36,604 nt of DNA from Sulfurimonas sp. (GCA_027063505.1 JAMORO010000028.1:1-36604); one strand, 5' to 3'; shown: positions 6,382 through 14,691, numbered from the stretch's first letter. Notes: a model not told the origin generated them from the letters alone. Numbers and translations are program-made.

Positions 6382-6786
6382 ATGAATAAAAATGTACTCC
6401 TACTCTGTGATGACAACAGTTCTCTCTCCATAATTGGGCAGGCTGTTCTTGGTAAGTATCTCAAAGGGGTTACAACATTTAGTGCAGGAGTTAAAAAGAG
6501 TAAACCACTCAATGCAGATGTAAAGAAAGCACTTATAAAGGATGGCTCATGGAGTGATGATTTTCACTCTAAAACTTTTGAGACATTAGCCTCTGACTCT
6601 TTTGACTTAGTAATCATTCTCTCAAACCTCTCAACGAAACAGACTCCAGAGTTTGATGAAAATACAATAGTAATACAGATAGAGTATGAAGAGCCAAACT
6701 ACTCAAACTCTACAAATATAGAACGCTTTATAAAAACTATAAAGATGGAGCTTATCCCTATAACAAGAGATATACTAGAGTTCTAA
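6382..6786 (+). CDS. LMW phosphatase/ArsC-fold protein with degenerate active site
   Basis: This 134-residue protein has the fold pattern of low-molecular-weight protein tyrosine phosphatases and thioredoxin-linked arsenate reductases: VLLLCDDNSSLSIIGQAVL, FSAGVKKSKPLNADVKKAL, then FDLVIILSN. The nucleophile-loop Cys9 is present, but the Cx5R signature reads C-DDNSS-L, so Leu15 stands where the phosphate-binding Arg should be. Phosphatase or arsenate reductase activity is therefore doubtful, and binding or regulation is more likely (inference). It is followed 43 nt later by cvfB, which has its own promoter. Confidence 0.75.
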   Translation: MNKNVLLLCDDNSSLSIIGQAVLGKYLKGVTTFSAGVKKSKPLNADVKKALIKDGSWSDDFHSKTFETLASDSFDLVIILSNLSTKQTPEFDENTIVIQIEYEEPNYSNSTNIERFIKTIKMELIPITRDILEF

Positions 6787-6793
6787 AAAACGC

Positions 6794-6799
6794 TATAAT
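6794..6799 (+). promoter_or_regulatory. -10 box of cvfB
   Basis: CGCTATAATTAG contains a consensus TATAAT. The predicted start is near 6806, giving a leader of about 24 nt before ATG 6830 with a weak ACGGAA ribosome-binding site. Confidence 0.5.
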
Positions 6800-6829
6800 T
6801 AGCATAAATAAATATGACGGAATAACCAC

Positions 6830-7687
6830 ATGACAACAAACACACAAAGTTACTTTTTAGAACTCGGCCTTATCAATACACTTAAAATTGATAGACTTAC
6901 AACACCAGGTGCTTATCTTATGGCACAAGATGGTAGCGATGTACTTCTTCCTGGTCCTTACTTAACACAAGATATGAAAGAGGGAATGCTTATAGATGTA
7001 TTTCTCTATACTGATTCTGAAGACAGACTTGTAGCTACGACAAACAAACCAACAGCTATGCTTGATGAGATGGCTCTTTTTGAGGTAGTAGACACGGCCC
7101 CTTTTGGTGCATTTATGAACTGGAACCTCTCAAAAGATCTCCTTGTTCCAAATATGTTTCAAAAAACTCCTTTTAAAGTTGGTGAGAAGAGATTTATCAG
7201 AGTAATTTACGATGAGAGAACTCATAGACTCGTAGGAACTGAAAAACTAGGTGATTTTTTAGATAAAAAAGTAGTAGGTCTCGCTGTAAATAAAGTAGTA
7301 GAGATTTTAATCATTGCAAAAACACCGTTAGGGTTCAAATGCATCGTAGATGAGAAGTATGAAGGGCTTATCTATCATAATGAGATCTTTGAGACTATTA
7401 ACCTTGGAGATAAAAAAACTGCATATGTAAAAAGTGTTCGTAAAGATGGAAACATTGATTTAACACTCAGAAAACCTGGCTCTAAAAAAAGTGGTGGTAG
7501 TGATGAAAAAGTTCTCTCTCTGCTTAAAGAAGCAAAAGGCATCATGCCTTATAACTATAAGAGTGATGCAGAGCTTATAAAAGATGTTTTTGGACTAAGT
7601 AAAAAAGAGTTTAAACGTACACTTACTTCCCTTCAAGAGAAGAAGAAAATAGAAGTAAAAGATACCGGTATTTACCTGAAGGACTAA
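6830..7687 (+). CDS. cvfB: CvfB/YitL-type S1-domain RNA-binding protein
   Basis: This 285-residue cytoplasmic RNA-binding protein contains tandem S1-type OB folds followed by a winged helix. The first OB fold is near residues 8-65 (GAYLMAQDGSDVLLPGPYL), the second near 75-132 (ALFEVVDTAPFGAFMNWNL), and the third near 145-215 (GFKCIVDEKYEGLIYHNEIF). The C-terminal winged helix covers about 225-283 (DAELIKDVFGLSKKEFKRTL). In Staphylococcus aureus CvfB affects virulence-factor expression and binds RNA. Its target here is unknown. Two small spaced genes follow on the same strand, the next after 2 nt, so it probably heads an operon. Confidence 0.9.
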   Translation: MTTNTQSYFLELGLINTLKIDRLTTPGAYLMAQDGSDVLLPGPYLTQDMKEGMLIDVFLYTDSEDRLVATTNKPTAMLDEMALFEVVDTAPFGAFMNWNLSKDLLVPNMFQKTPFKVGEKRFIRVIYDERTHRLVGTEKLGDFLDKKVVGLAVNKVVEILIIAKTPLGFKCIVDEKYEGLIYHNEIFETINLGDKKTAYVKSVRKDGNIDLTLRKPGSKKSGGSDEKVLSLLKEAKGIMPYNYKSDAELIKDVFGLSKKEFKRTLTSLQEKKKIEVKDTGIYLKD

Positions 7688-7689
7688 AG

Positions 7690-7896
7690 ATGATTAAAAA
7701 GAAAATTAATGAGGACTTACGTGCTAAGAACATCACTTTTGAGAGAGAAAATATAGAGTATAAAGTACTCAAGTTTTATGCCTCAAAAATGACAGTTGAT
7801 GTAATGGTAATTAATGATCCAAATGAAAAAGGGATAAAAAATATTCCTTTTGCTCATGTACCTAAAGCTACAAAAAAACTTATTAAGCCTAACTAG
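7690..7896 (+). CDS. Small conserved hypothetical protein
   Basis: This is a 68-residue Lys-rich soluble protein (MIKKKINEDLRAKNITFERE, then VMVINDPNEKGIKNIPFAHV and a basic KKLIKPN tail). There is no signal peptide, membrane helix or Cys. It starts 2 nt after cvfB and is followed 14 nt later by plsC, so it is likely cotranscribed and translationally coupled to cvfB. I do not recognise the family. The position behind an RNA-binding protein and its positive charge would allow a nucleic-acid role, but that is guesswork. Confidence 0.72.
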   Translation: MIKKKINEDLRAKNITFERENIEYKVLKFYASKMTVDVMVINDPNEKGIKNIPFAHVPKATKKLIKPN

Positions 7897-7910
7897 TGGA
7901 TAGTAATTAG

Positions 7911-8600
7911 ATGACATTTAACCAGATAAAAATGGCTCTTTATGCTACATATATTACGAATCTCTATGGATATAGACTAAAAAAAGTCACTAATTCACAA
8001 GAGAAAAAGAAGATACGTATTAACTACGCAGAAGAACTTCTTGGAAAATTAAAACTTGAAATCAAAGTCATTAACCCTGAGAAAATTCCAAAAGAGGGAC
8101 AGTTCCTTTTAGCTTCAAATCATCGAAGTGTCATCGACCCCCTTATTATTGAGATTGCTACTAAAAATAGTAGTATATTTGGTCATTGGATTTCAAAGAA
8201 AGAGCTCTACAACTCTTTTTTCTTTGGTCTTTTTGTAAAAAATGCAGGAACAATACTTCTAGATAGAGAGAAGTCTCAAATGGGAGGTTTTTTCTCTGAT
8301 ATAAAGGAGTGCACATATAGAGGTGATTCTATTTACATTTTTCCAGAAGGTACAAGAAATAGGAGTAAAAAGCTTATTAATGAGTTTAAAGATGGATCTC
8401 GAATTATAGCTATCAAGAATCATCTTGATATTCTTCCTGTATATATTAGGACAGATGCGAACAATCAGCTTCTAGCCTCATTAAACGATGGTAAAGAGCA
8501 TAGAGTTATAGAGATTGAGTTTGGTGATATAATAAGCTATAAAGATAAGTCAATCACTTTATATGACTCATTTGTGCAACAGTTTCAGTTAAAGATATAA
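7911..8600 (+). CDS. plsC: 1-acyl-sn-glycerol-3-phosphate acyltransferase
   Basis: This 229-residue enzyme would acylate lysophosphatidic acid to phosphatidic acid at the inner membrane face, the second step of phospholipid synthesis. It shows the acyltransferase motifs N-H71-RSVI-D76 (HX4D catalytic pair) and FPEGTRNRS (144-152, glycerol-phosphate binding). A hydrophobic segment FFFGLFVKNAGTILL lies between them. The first ~50 residues are a charged arm. No good Shine-Dalgarno site precedes ATG 7911, so a start at residue 8 (MALYATY) is possible. The related lyso-lipid acyltransferases share these motifs, so acceptor specificity is not certain. Confidence 0.87.
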   Translation: MTFNQIKMALYATYITNLYGYRLKKVTNSQEKKKIRINYAEELLGKLKLEIKVINPEKIPKEGQFLLASNHRSVIDPLIIEIATKNSSIFGHWISKKELYNSFFFGLFVKNAGTILLDREKSQMGGFFSDIKECTYRGDSIYIFPEGTRNRSKKLINEFKDGSRIIAIKNHLDILPVYIRTDANNQLLASLNDGKEHRVIEIEFGDIISYKDKSITLYDSFVQQFQLKI

Positions 8601-8601
8601 T

Positions 8602-8724
8602 ATGACAGAAAATATAGATCAAGCAACAAGTGGTGGTGACTTTTATATTTGGATTGTTACATTTAGTATTTTACTTATTGGTGTTGGATATTTAGCATAT
8701 GTTAACAAGGATATTGAGAGATAA
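8602..8724 (+). CDS. 40-residue single-pass membrane protein
   Basis: The short ORF encodes MTENIDQATSGGDFYIWIVT followed by FSILLIGVGYLAYVNKDIER. It has a polar N-terminus, one hydrophobic helix (about 14-33) and a charged C-terminus, the layout of small membrane subunits. It begins 1 nt after the plsC stop, so it would be translated by coupling, and no good Shine-Dalgarno site is visible. It resembles no family that I can name. Confidence 0.55.
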   Translation: MTENIDQATSGGDFYIWIVTFSILLIGVGYLAYVNKDIER

Positions 8725-8725
8725 A

Positions 8726-8745
8726 TCCCAGCATTTATGCTAGGA
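8726..8745 (+). other. Imperfect hairpin after the small membrane ORF
   Basis: TCCCAGCAT...ATGCTAGGA forms an eight- to nine-pair hairpin with one mismatch (C8729 opposite A8742). It is followed by AATAAAATTG rather than a T-run, so it could stabilise or process the 3' end but is a weak intrinsic terminator. Confidence 0.3.
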
Positions 8746-8877
8746 TAATAAAATTGTAAGCTCTTACTTGAATCATTGTAAGAATATACAAGGAGAATCG
8801 TAATAAAGAGTATACATTCAAATAGTTACAATAGTGTTAACGTATATTTAGAAAAATTGAATTTTTAAGGAAATAGT

Positions 8878-9171
8878 ATGAAAAAATGTAATTCTCTCCA
8901 AGAGGTAAGATCAGAAATCGACACATTAGATACACAACTAGTTGCATTGATCTCAGAACGCTCTCATCTTATACGCCAAGCAGCCTCATTTAAAAACAGT
9001 GTAGATGAAGTAAAAGCAGAAGATAGAATTGATTATATTTTAGCTCGTGTGCGCCATCAAGCAATTCAATTAGGAATTAATCCAAATATGATAAGTGAAC
9101 TTTTTACAATAATGATAGATGAAATGGTAGAGACAGAAATAGCAGAGTTTAGGAATGCAGATACATTCTAA
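8878..9171 (+). CDS. AroQ-type chorismate mutase-like protein
   Basis: This 97-residue all-helical protein belongs to the AroQ class, which converts chorismate to prephenate for Phe/Tyr synthesis. The family active-site residues align well: R11 (VRSEIDTLD), R28 (ISERSHL) and K39 (SFKNSV), at the same numbers as in the E. coli chorismate mutase domain, then EDR (48-50) and ETEIAEF at the end of the last helix. The spacing of the loop after K39 resembles PchB-type isochorismate pyruvate lyases, so a lyase role cannot be excluded. AAGGAA lies 7 nt before ATG 8878. It stands alone, with its own promoter likely at TACAAT 8827-8832. Confidence 0.83.
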   Translation: MKKCNSLQEVRSEIDTLDTQLVALISERSHLIRQAASFKNSVDEVKAEDRIDYILARVRHQAIQLGINPNMISELFTIMIDEMVETEIAEFRNADTF

Positions 9172-9192
9172 AGAGTAGAAAAAAGAGTTTAT

Positions 9193-9214
9193 AAAAAGAG
9201 CAGATGCTCTTTTT
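9193..9214. terminator. Bidirectional intrinsic terminator between the chorismate mutase gene and infA
   Basis: AAAAAGAGCA (9193-9202) pairs with TGCTCTTTTT (9205-9214), with T-runs on either strand. It lies between converging genes and includes the first two bases (9213-9214) of the infA stop triplet, so it can end transcription of both units. Confidence 0.75.
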
Positions 9215-9431
9215 ATTTGTATCTATAAGTGATACGACCTTTATCAAGTGAGTATGGAGTTAACTCTAGTTTCACTTTATCACCTGGAAGAATTTTAATG
9301 TAGTGCATTCTCATTTTTCCAGCAATATGACATAGAATAATATGTCCATTCTCTAATTCAACACGGAAAGTTGCATTTGGTAATGCTTCAATAATCTTGC
9401 CGTCAACTTCAATAACGTCAGCTTTAGCCAT
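9213..9431 (-). CDS. infA: Translation initiation factor IF-1
   Basis: This 72-residue OB-fold factor binds the 30S A site with IF-2 and IF-3 during initiation. The sequence [20 protein letters not shown] through [19 protein letters not shown] to RITYRYK is standard and full length. It is the last gene of the long ribosomal transcript on the minus strand, 21 nt after map, and ends in an intrinsic terminator. Normally rpmJ-rpsM would follow directly, but here that pair lies ~8.8 kb away. Confidence 0.98.
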   Translation of the reverse strand: MAKADVIEVDGKIIEALPNATFRVELENGHIILCHIAGKMRMHYIKILPGDKVKLELTPYSLDKGRITYRYK

Positions 9432-9452
9432 ATTTAAGTCCTTTTTTAACTC

Positions 9453-10211
9453 TTAAGCAAGAGATAATATTTCAGCTTTACCGTTGATAATTGCAACAGT
9501 ATGCTCATAGTGTGAACCGCGTAAACCGTCGGCACTAACTACATCCCACTGATTTTCTAGGATGATAGGTTTTGAATCCTTTTGACAAATCATAGGTTCT
9601 AAACAAAAAACCATTCCATTTTTTATCTTCGGTCCTGCTTTCGCATTTTTCCCTTCAAGATAGTTTGGAATTTCTGGTTCTTCATGAGGTTTTTTCCCTA
9701 TACCATGACCACAAAAATTACGAAGTGGAATAAATCCAGCATCAAGGATAAAATTTTCCATAAGTTGTGAAAGTTCTTTAAAACGCATACCCTCTTTGAT
9801 ATTTTCTATCGCATGATAGAGTGTATCTTTAGAGCAAGCAATAAGAGCTTCATCTTCAGTAGAAACTTTTCCTATAGGCATAGTAATCGCAGCATCACCA
9901 AACCAACCATCAAGTTCAGTACCAATATCAAAACCGATAACATCACCCTCTTGTAGTCTGTAGTCACTAGGAATACCATGGATTATAACTTCATTCAAAG
10001 ATGTACATACAGCATTTGGAAAGCCATAAAGACCTTTAAATGATGGTCTAGCACCATGAGAACGAATATAGTCCTCTGCCATCCCATCAAGTTCTTTAAG
10101 AGTCATTCCAGCTTTTGCATTTTGTCGAAGGAGTTCTAATGCACCACCAACAATCTTGTTAGCGGCACGAAGTTTTTCAATTTCTTGAGGTTTTCTAAGG
10201 GCAATTGCCAT
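9453..10211 (-). CDS. map: Methionine aminopeptidase, type I
   Basis: This 252-residue metalloenzyme removes the initiator Met from nascent proteins. The pita-bread fold and all five metal ligands are visible in HGIPSDYRLQEGDVIGFDIG, GWFGDAAIT, FCGHGIGKKPHEEPEIP and CLEPM, plus the final Glu in SHYEHTVAI. It starts 2 nt after secY, which suggests translational coupling, and is followed by infA. The secY-map-infA order is common in bacteria. No unusual insertion or truncation is seen. Confidence 0.96.
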   Translation of the reverse strand: MAIALRKPQEIEKLRAANKIVGGALELLRQNAKAGMTLKELDGMAEDYIRSHGARPSFKGLYGFPNAVCTSLNEVIIHGIPSDYRLQEGDVIGFDIGTELDGWFGDAAITMPIGKVSTEDEALIACSKDTLYHAIENIKEGMRFKELSQLMENFILDAGFIPLRNFCGHGIGKKPHEEPEIPNYLEGKNAKAGPKIKNGMVFCLEPMICQKDSKPIILENQWDVVSADGLRGSHYEHTVAIINGKAEILSLA

Positions 10212-10213
10212 TG

Positions 10214-11476
10214 TTATAGACCGACTGCACTTAGTGTTTCATATTTACTCATATACACTTGTGCTTCAATTTTTCTCATAGTATCAAGAGCTACTTGAAC
10301 AACAATTAAAACTGCAGTACCACCAAAGAAGAATGGAACACCCATTCCTTTGATAATCATAAATGGTAAAGTTGCAACAAGACCTAAATAAAGAGCACCT
10401 GTAAATGTTAGTTTACTCGCTGTATCATTTAAGAAATCTTTTGTTGCATTACCAGTACGAATACCTGGAATAAATCCACCTTGGCGTTTAAGGTTATCAG
10501 CAATATCTTTTGCATTAAAAGTGATCGATGCATAAAAGAATGCAAAGAAAATTACAAATGTAAAAGTCAAAAAGTTAAAGAAATAACTATTTGGATTCAA
10601 TAGATCAGCAATACCTTGTATAGTAGGGTTTGTACTACTAGATAAAACTGTCATTGGGAACATTAAAATTGCACTAGCAAAGATTACTGGAATAACACCA
10701 GCAAGGTTTACTTTAATTGGAATATAGTTCATTACACGTTTATCTTGGTTTTGCATCATAGTCTTTTTAGCATATGTAATAGGAACACGACGCTCACCAA
10801 GTTCAACATAAATAATAATTCCTACAGTAGCTAAAATAAGAGCCAAGATTGCAATTACTGTAATGAAACTCATAGCACCACTATTTACCATAGTTACCGT
10901 TTGACCGATAGCTGAAGGGATAGCAGATACAATTCCTGCAAAGATAATTAAAGAGATACCGTTACCGATACCACTCTGTGTTATCTGCTCACCAATCCAC
11001 ATAAGAAGCATTGTCCCAGCTAACATAGAGATAGCAGAAAGAATAATAAATGTGTTATGATCAGCAAGTATAGCAGAGTTACCACTAGGTCCTGTAAGAC
11101 TTTGCAGTCCAACACTTACACCAATCGCTTGAATTATAGTAATCACAATAGTCGCATAACGAATAATTTGCATATACTTAACCATACCGTCACGCTCTTT
11201 TTTCATCTGACCTAAAGTAGGAAATGTCGCAGCTAAAAGCTCCATGATGATTGAGGCAGTAATGTAAGGCATAATACCAAGTGAAATTATAGATAGTCTC
11301 TCAACAGCGTTTCCACTGAACATATTAAATAAACCAAGAGCATCTGCTTGATGTGAGTCGAAGAAAGAAGCGATAACCGCTGTATCTACACCTGGAACTG
11401 GCACATAAGCCAGCAGGCGATAGATAAATAAAAACCCGATAGTAATAAGTATCTTATTAACTAGATTTTTATTCAT
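10214..11476 (-). CDS. secY: Preprotein translocase subunit SecY
   Basis: This 420-residue pore subunit of the SecYEG channel has ten predicted membrane helices. Conserved segments include YVPVPGVDTAVIASFF after the first helix, FNMFSGNAVERLSIISLGIM (plug and helix 2), ITQSGIGNGISLIIFAGI, ELGERRVPITYAKK (the cytosolic loop that contacts the ribosome and SecA) and RQGGFIPGIRTG. The length is slightly shorter than that of E. coli SecY but complete. It follows rplO by 5 nt in the spc arrangement. The start at MNKNLVNKIL has a basic N-terminus, as expected. Confidence 0.97.
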   Translation of the reverse strand: MNKNLVNKILITIGFLFIYRLLAYVPVPGVDTAVIASFFDSHQADALGLFNMFSGNAVERLSIISLGIMPYITASIIMELLAATFPTLGQMKKERDGMVKYMQIIRYATIVITIIQAIGVSVGLQSLTGPSGNSAILADHNTFIILSAISMLAGTMLLMWIGEQITQSGIGNGISLIIFAGIVSAIPSAIGQTVTMVNSGAMSFITVIAILALILATVGIIIYVELGERRVPITYAKKTMMQNQDKRVMNYIPIKVNLAGVIPVIFASAILMFPMTVLSSSTNPTIQGIADLLNPNSYFFNFLTFTFVIFFAFFYASITFNAKDIADNLKRQGGFIPGIRTGNATKDFLNDTASKLTFTGALYLGLVATLPFMIIKGMGVPFFFGGTAVLIVVQVALDTMRKIEAQVYMSKYETLSAVGL

Positions 11477-11481
11477 TATAA

Positions 11482-11880
11482 CTAGTTACCTGTAGTAGTA
11501 ACGTTTTCGTCTTTAATTTTCGTAGCTAATTCTTTCGCACCAGCTCCTACTAATTTAACTTTTACAACAGCTGCACCCATCTTGTGAACACCACGAATAG
11601 ATTCGATAGTGATCTCAGAAAGTTCTGCAACAGCTTTAATTTTAGTAACATTGATAACATATGGCTTCACTAATCTAGAAGTAAATCCTATTTTAGGCAT
11701 ACGTTTTGCAAGTGGTTGTTGTCCACCCTCGAAGTTACGTTTTCTTTTGTAACCTGAACGAGATTTTTGACCTTTTTGACCACGAGCAGCAGTCTTACCA
11801 GTACCAGAACCTTGTCCACGTCCAACACGTTTACGGTTAGAAGTAGAACCTTCAGCAGGTGTTAAATTTTCAATACCCAT
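11482..11880 (-). CDS. rplO: 50S ribosomal protein L15
   Basis: This is a 132-residue large-subunit assembly protein. It begins [20 protein letters not shown] and has the Gly/Arg-rich N-terminal extension [20 protein letters not shown] that threads into 23S rRNA. ATG 11878-11880 is preferred over an in-frame TTG one codon earlier, since AAGGAT lies upstream. It directly follows rpsE with no rpmD (L30) gene between them, a normal trait of Campylobacterota. Confidence 0.97.
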   Translation of the reverse strand: MGIENLTPAEGSTSNRKRVGRGQGSGTGKTAARGQKGQKSRSGYKRKRNFEGGQQPLAKRMPKIGFTSRLVKPYVINVTKIKAVAELSEITIESIRGVHKMGAAVVKVKLVGAGAKELATKIKDENVTTTGN

Positions 11881-11883
11881 CAA

Positions 11884-12327
11884 TTATCCTTTAAGTCTAC
11901 CAAGTGCTTCAACAGTTGCGCGCACTAGTGTGTTAGGGTTGTTAGAACCGATTGATTTTGTAAGAATATCTTGAATTCCTGCAAGCTCAAGAACTGGACG
12001 AGCAGCTCCACCAGCGATAACACCTGTACCTTCAGATGCTGGCTTAAGAAGAACGCGAGAAGCGTTATACTTATGCTCAATATCGTGAGCGATAGTTGAA
12101 CCTTTAATCTTAACAGTTGTTAAGTTTTTAAAAGCGTTATCAACTGCTTTACGAATAGCATCTGGAACCTCTTTAGCTTTACCAACACCATAACCGATAG
12201 TACCATTTTTGTTACCAACTACAATCAATGCAGTAAAACGAAAACGACGTCCACCTTTTACAACTTTAGTAACACGACCAATATTTACAATTGATTCTTC
12301 GAAATCATCTCTGTTAATTTCCATCAT
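11884..12327 (-). CDS. rpsE: 30S ribosomal protein S5
   Basis: This 147-residue protein of the 30S shoulder affects decoding fidelity and spectinomycin sensitivity. It shows the dsRNA-binding-like S5 N-domain ([38 protein letters not shown]) and the C-terminal [19 protein letters not shown] block. Tandem ATGs (12325-12327 and 12322-12324) follow AAGGAG closely, and either could be used. It lies 6 nt after rplR. Confidence 0.97.
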   Translation of the reverse strand: MMEINRDDFEESIVNIGRVTKVVKGGRRFRFTALIVVGNKNGTIGYGVGKAKEVPDAIRKAVDNAFKNLTTVKIKGSTIAHDIEHKYNASRVLLKPASEGTGVIAGGAARPVLELAGIQDILTKSIGSNNPNTLVRATVEALGRLKG

Positions 12328-12333
12328 GTCTCC

Positions 12334-12690
12334 TTAGAACTTAATTTCGTTTGCACGAAGTGAGTCACCAAACGCAGCGATAACGCCGTGGTACTGGTAA
12401 CCATTACGGTCAAATACAATTTCGTTGATGTTAGCAGCTTTAAGTGTTGCAGCAAATGCTTCACCTAATGCAGTAGCACCTTCTTTATTTGCACTTTTAC
12501 TGATTGACTTAGAGTTTGCAGCACATAATGTAGTTGCAGTAACATCATCAATAGCTTGTACACTTAAGTAACGATTTGATTTAAACACAGAAACACGAGG
12601 AAGTGTAGCACTACCAGATATTTTTGCACGAATACGTAACTTACGTTTTAAACGGTTTGCTACTTTGCTTTTTAATACTTTTGCATTCAT
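12334..12690 (-). CDS. rplR: 50S ribosomal protein L18
   Basis: This 118-residue protein binds 5S rRNA together with L5 and L25. The basic N-terminus ([20 protein letters not shown]) and the C-terminal [20 protein letters not shown] block are standard. It lies 16 nt after rplF. No unusual features. Confidence 0.96.
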   Translation of the reverse strand: MNAKVLKSKVANRLKRKLRIRAKISGSATLPRVSVFKSNRYLSVQAIDDVTATTLCAANSKSISKSANKEGATALGEAFAATLKAANINEIVFDRNGYQYHGVIAAFGDSLRANEIKF

Positions 12691-12706
12691 AATTTAATAC
12701 CTACCC

Positions 12707-13243
12707 TTACTTCTTAGCTGTTTTACCGGCTTTACGCACGATATGCTCTTCCATGTATTTCACACCTTTACCTTTGTAAGGCTCTGGTGGACGGAACGCT
12801 CTAATCTCAGCAGCTACTTGACCAAGTGTTTGCTTGTCGTGGCTTTTAAGAGTAATAACATTTTTAACAACTTCAGCTTCAACAGAATCTGGAAGTGGAT
12901 AATCAATATCGTGAGAGAAACCAAGTTGTAAGTTTAGAGTTTTACCTTTAACAGCAGCTCTATAACCAACACCATTGATCTCTAATTGTTTAGAATAACC
13001 AGTAGTTAAACCAACAACAATATTTTGAGCTAATGCTCTATATGTTCCCCAGAATGCTCTATGAGCTTTTTCATCTGATTTAGTAGCGAAAGTTAAAACA
13101 TTTCCTTCTAAAGAGAAGTCAACATTTCCTTTTGTATCTAAATCAACACTATTTTTGCCTTTAGCAAAAGTTATAACATTTCCATTTGTGCTAACTGTAA
13201 TGTCAGCTGCAAATTCTACCGGTTTTTTACCAATTCTTGACAT
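12707..13243 (-). CDS. rplF: 50S ribosomal protein L6
   Basis: This 178-residue protein lies near the GTPase-associated factor-binding site of the 50S. It has the two duplicated L6 domains, beginning MSRIGKKPVEFAADI. The second domain ends in the conserved RAFRPPEPYKGKGVKYMEEH signature. It lies 9 nt after rpsH. Full length. Confidence 0.97.
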   Translation of the reverse strand: MSRIGKKPVEFAADITVSTNGNVITFAKGKNSVDLDTKGNVDFSLEGNVLTFATKSDEKAHRAFWGTYRALAQNIVVGLTTGYSKQLEINGVGYRAAVKGKTLNLQLGFSHDIDYPLPDSVEAEVVKNVITLKSHDKQTLGQVAAEIRAFRPPEPYKGKGVKYMEEHIVRKAGKTAKK

Positions 13244-13252
13244 GCTATCTCC

Positions 13253-13651
13253 CTACCAAACTGTACACATAACTTCACCACCAATACCAAGGTCATATGC
13301 CTTGTCATTAGCTAGAACGCCGTGTGATGTACTTACAATAATAGTACCATAACCATTTTTGAAACGTTTGATCTCTTCTTTGCCTTTGTAAACACGTCTA
13401 CCAGGCTTAGAAACTCTTTTCATTTCATTGATTACATTTTTACCCTCTTCGTTATACTTAAGTACAACTTTGATACTCTTTTTAACGCCTTCTTCGATAA
13501 CGTTAGCTGACTCAAGGTAACCTTTTTCTACTAAGATATTTGCTAATGCTTCAACACTCTTAGAGTGAACTAAAGTAGTAACTGGTAATCTTCTCATACC
13601 TGCATTACGAACACGTGTTAATGCATCTGATACTAGATCATTAATTGCCAT
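13253..13651 (-). CDS. rpsH: 30S ribosomal protein S8
   Basis: This 132-residue protein binds the central domain of 16S rRNA and in E. coli also represses its own spc operon. It starts [20 protein letters not shown] and ends with the [20 protein letters not shown] block. Its translation start follows AAGGA. The upstream gap to rpsN is unusually long for this operon (73 nt) and holds a perfect hairpin. Confidence 0.97.
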   Translation of the reverse strand: MAINDLVSDALTRVRNAGMRRLPVTTLVHSKSVEALANILVEKGYLESANVIEEGVKKSIKVVLKYNEEGKNVINEMKRVSKPGRRVYKGKEEIKRFKNGYGTIIVSTSHGVLANDKAYDLGIGGEVMCTVW

Positions 13652-13668
13652 TATTTTTCCTTAATGTG

Positions 13669-13688
13669 GATGTACAAAAATGTACATC
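13669..13688. promoter_or_regulatory. Perfect hairpin in the rpsN-rpsH gap
   Basis: GATGTACA (13669-13676), AAAA loop, TGTACATC (13681-13688). As RNA on the minus strand it forms an 8-bp stem closed by a four-base loop, a few bases upstream of the rpsH ribosome-binding site. It could be an autoregulatory, processing or stability element. The role is not shown by the sequence. Confidence 0.45.
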
Positions 13689-13724
13689 TGCTTTTGTTAG
13701 GAGTTTCAAGTGGAAGGCGAATGC

Positions 13725-13910
13725 CTACCAGCTTGACTTTCTAACACCTGGGATTAATCCCTCATTTGCCATTTTTCTAAAACAGATACGGCAGATACCA
13801 AAGTCACGTAGTACTGAATGTGGACGACCACAGATTTGACATCTTGTGTAACCACGTACTTTGAACTTAGGTTCTCTTGCCGCTTTTGCGATCATAGACT
13901 TCTTAGCCAT
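13725..13910 (-). CDS. rpsN: 30S ribosomal protein S14, zinc-binding type
   Basis: This 61-residue short form of S14 keeps the CxxC...CxxC zinc site ([25 protein letters not shown]). The longer zinc-free form of E. coli is about 100 residues. It lies in the head of the 30S. Its ATG overlaps the rplE stop by 1 nt (TAATG), so it is coupled to rplE. Confidence 0.97.
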   Translation of the reverse strand: MAKKSMIAKAAREPKFKVRGYTRCQICGRPHSVLRDFGICRICFRKMANEGLIPGVRKSSW

Positions 13911-14455
13911 TAGTTGCTCCCTTTAGTGAAAGGCATACCCATTTTCTCTAAAAGAGCAAAACCAGCCTTGTCTGAATCAGCAGTAGTAACCATAGTAATG
14001 TTCATACCATGAATTTGCATGATAGAATCATAAGATACTTCTGGAAAAATTAGTTGCTCTTGAAGACCGAAGTTATAGTTACCACGACCATCAAAACCAT
14101 TTCTTGGAACACCACGGAAATCTTTCACACGTGGAAGTGCGATAGATACGAGACGATCAAGAAAGTTATACATATTTTCACCACGAAGAGTTACACGGAT
14201 ACCAACTGGCATACCTTCACGAACTTTAAAACCTGCAACAGATTTTTTCGCGATTACAGTAGATGCTTTTTGACCAGCAATCGTAGTAATTGTATCTTCA
14301 ATGTTTTTGATAAGCTTATTATCTTTCATTGCAAAACCAGCACCAACAGAGATGATAATCTTCTCTATTTTAGGTGTTTGCATAGGATTTTTGATTCCTA
14401 ATTCAGCTTGTAATTCAGATTTTAAACCTAAATATTTTTCTTTTAAGCGTGCCAT
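13910..14455 (-). CDS. rplE: 50S ribosomal protein L5
   Basis: This 181-residue protein carries 5S rRNA to the central protuberance and contacts S13 and P-site tRNA. It begins [20 protein letters not shown] and contains [34 protein letters not shown] and [20 protein letters not shown]. It lies 4 nt after rplX. Full length. Confidence 0.97.
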   Translation of the reverse strand: MARLKEKYLGLKSELQAELGIKNPMQTPKIEKIIISVGAGFAMKDNKLIKNIEDTITTIAGQKASTVIAKKSVAGFKVREGMPVGIRVTLRGENMYNFLDRLVSIALPRVKDFRGVPRNGFDGRGNYNFGLQEQLIFPEVSYDSIMQIHGMNITMVTTADSDKAGFALLEKMGMPFTKGSN

Positions 14456-14459
14456 CTAA

Positions 14460-14690
14460 TTATGCCTCCACTTTACGTACGTTAGATACATCGATAGGCA
14501 TTTCTTTATTGATATGACCACCTTTTGTATTCTCTTCAGTTGGTTTAACAGCTTTCTTAGCTATTTTACAACCCTCAACGATTACCTTGTTTTTCTTCAC
14601 TAGTACTTCAAGTACTACTGCTTTAGTTCCACGGTCATCTCCAGCGATAATTTCTACAGTATCACCTTTTTTGAAATTAAACTTTGCCAT
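14460..14690 (-). CDS. rplX: 50S ribosomal protein L24
   Basis: This 76-residue KOW-motif protein initiates 50S assembly. MAKFNFKKGDTVEIIAGDDR contains the KOW element. The frame is open ten codons further upstream, but ATG 14688-14690 is chosen because GGAGG lies just before it and the length then fits the family. It starts 1 nt after the rplN stop. Confidence 0.96.
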   Translation of the reverse strand: MAKFNFKKGDTVEIIAGDDRGTKAVVLEVLVKKNKVIVEGCKIAKKAVKPTEENTKGGHINKEMPIDVSNVRKVEA

Positions 14691-14691
14691 A

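Noticed and set aside
8726..8745. Intrinsic terminator after the 40-residue ORF
   Set aside because: No T-run follows the stem, so only an RNA hairpin is claimed.
11880..11884. Missing rpmD (L30) between rpsE and rplO as a deletion
   Set aside because: Absence of L30 is a normal trait in Campylobacterota, so it is used only as a lineage clue.
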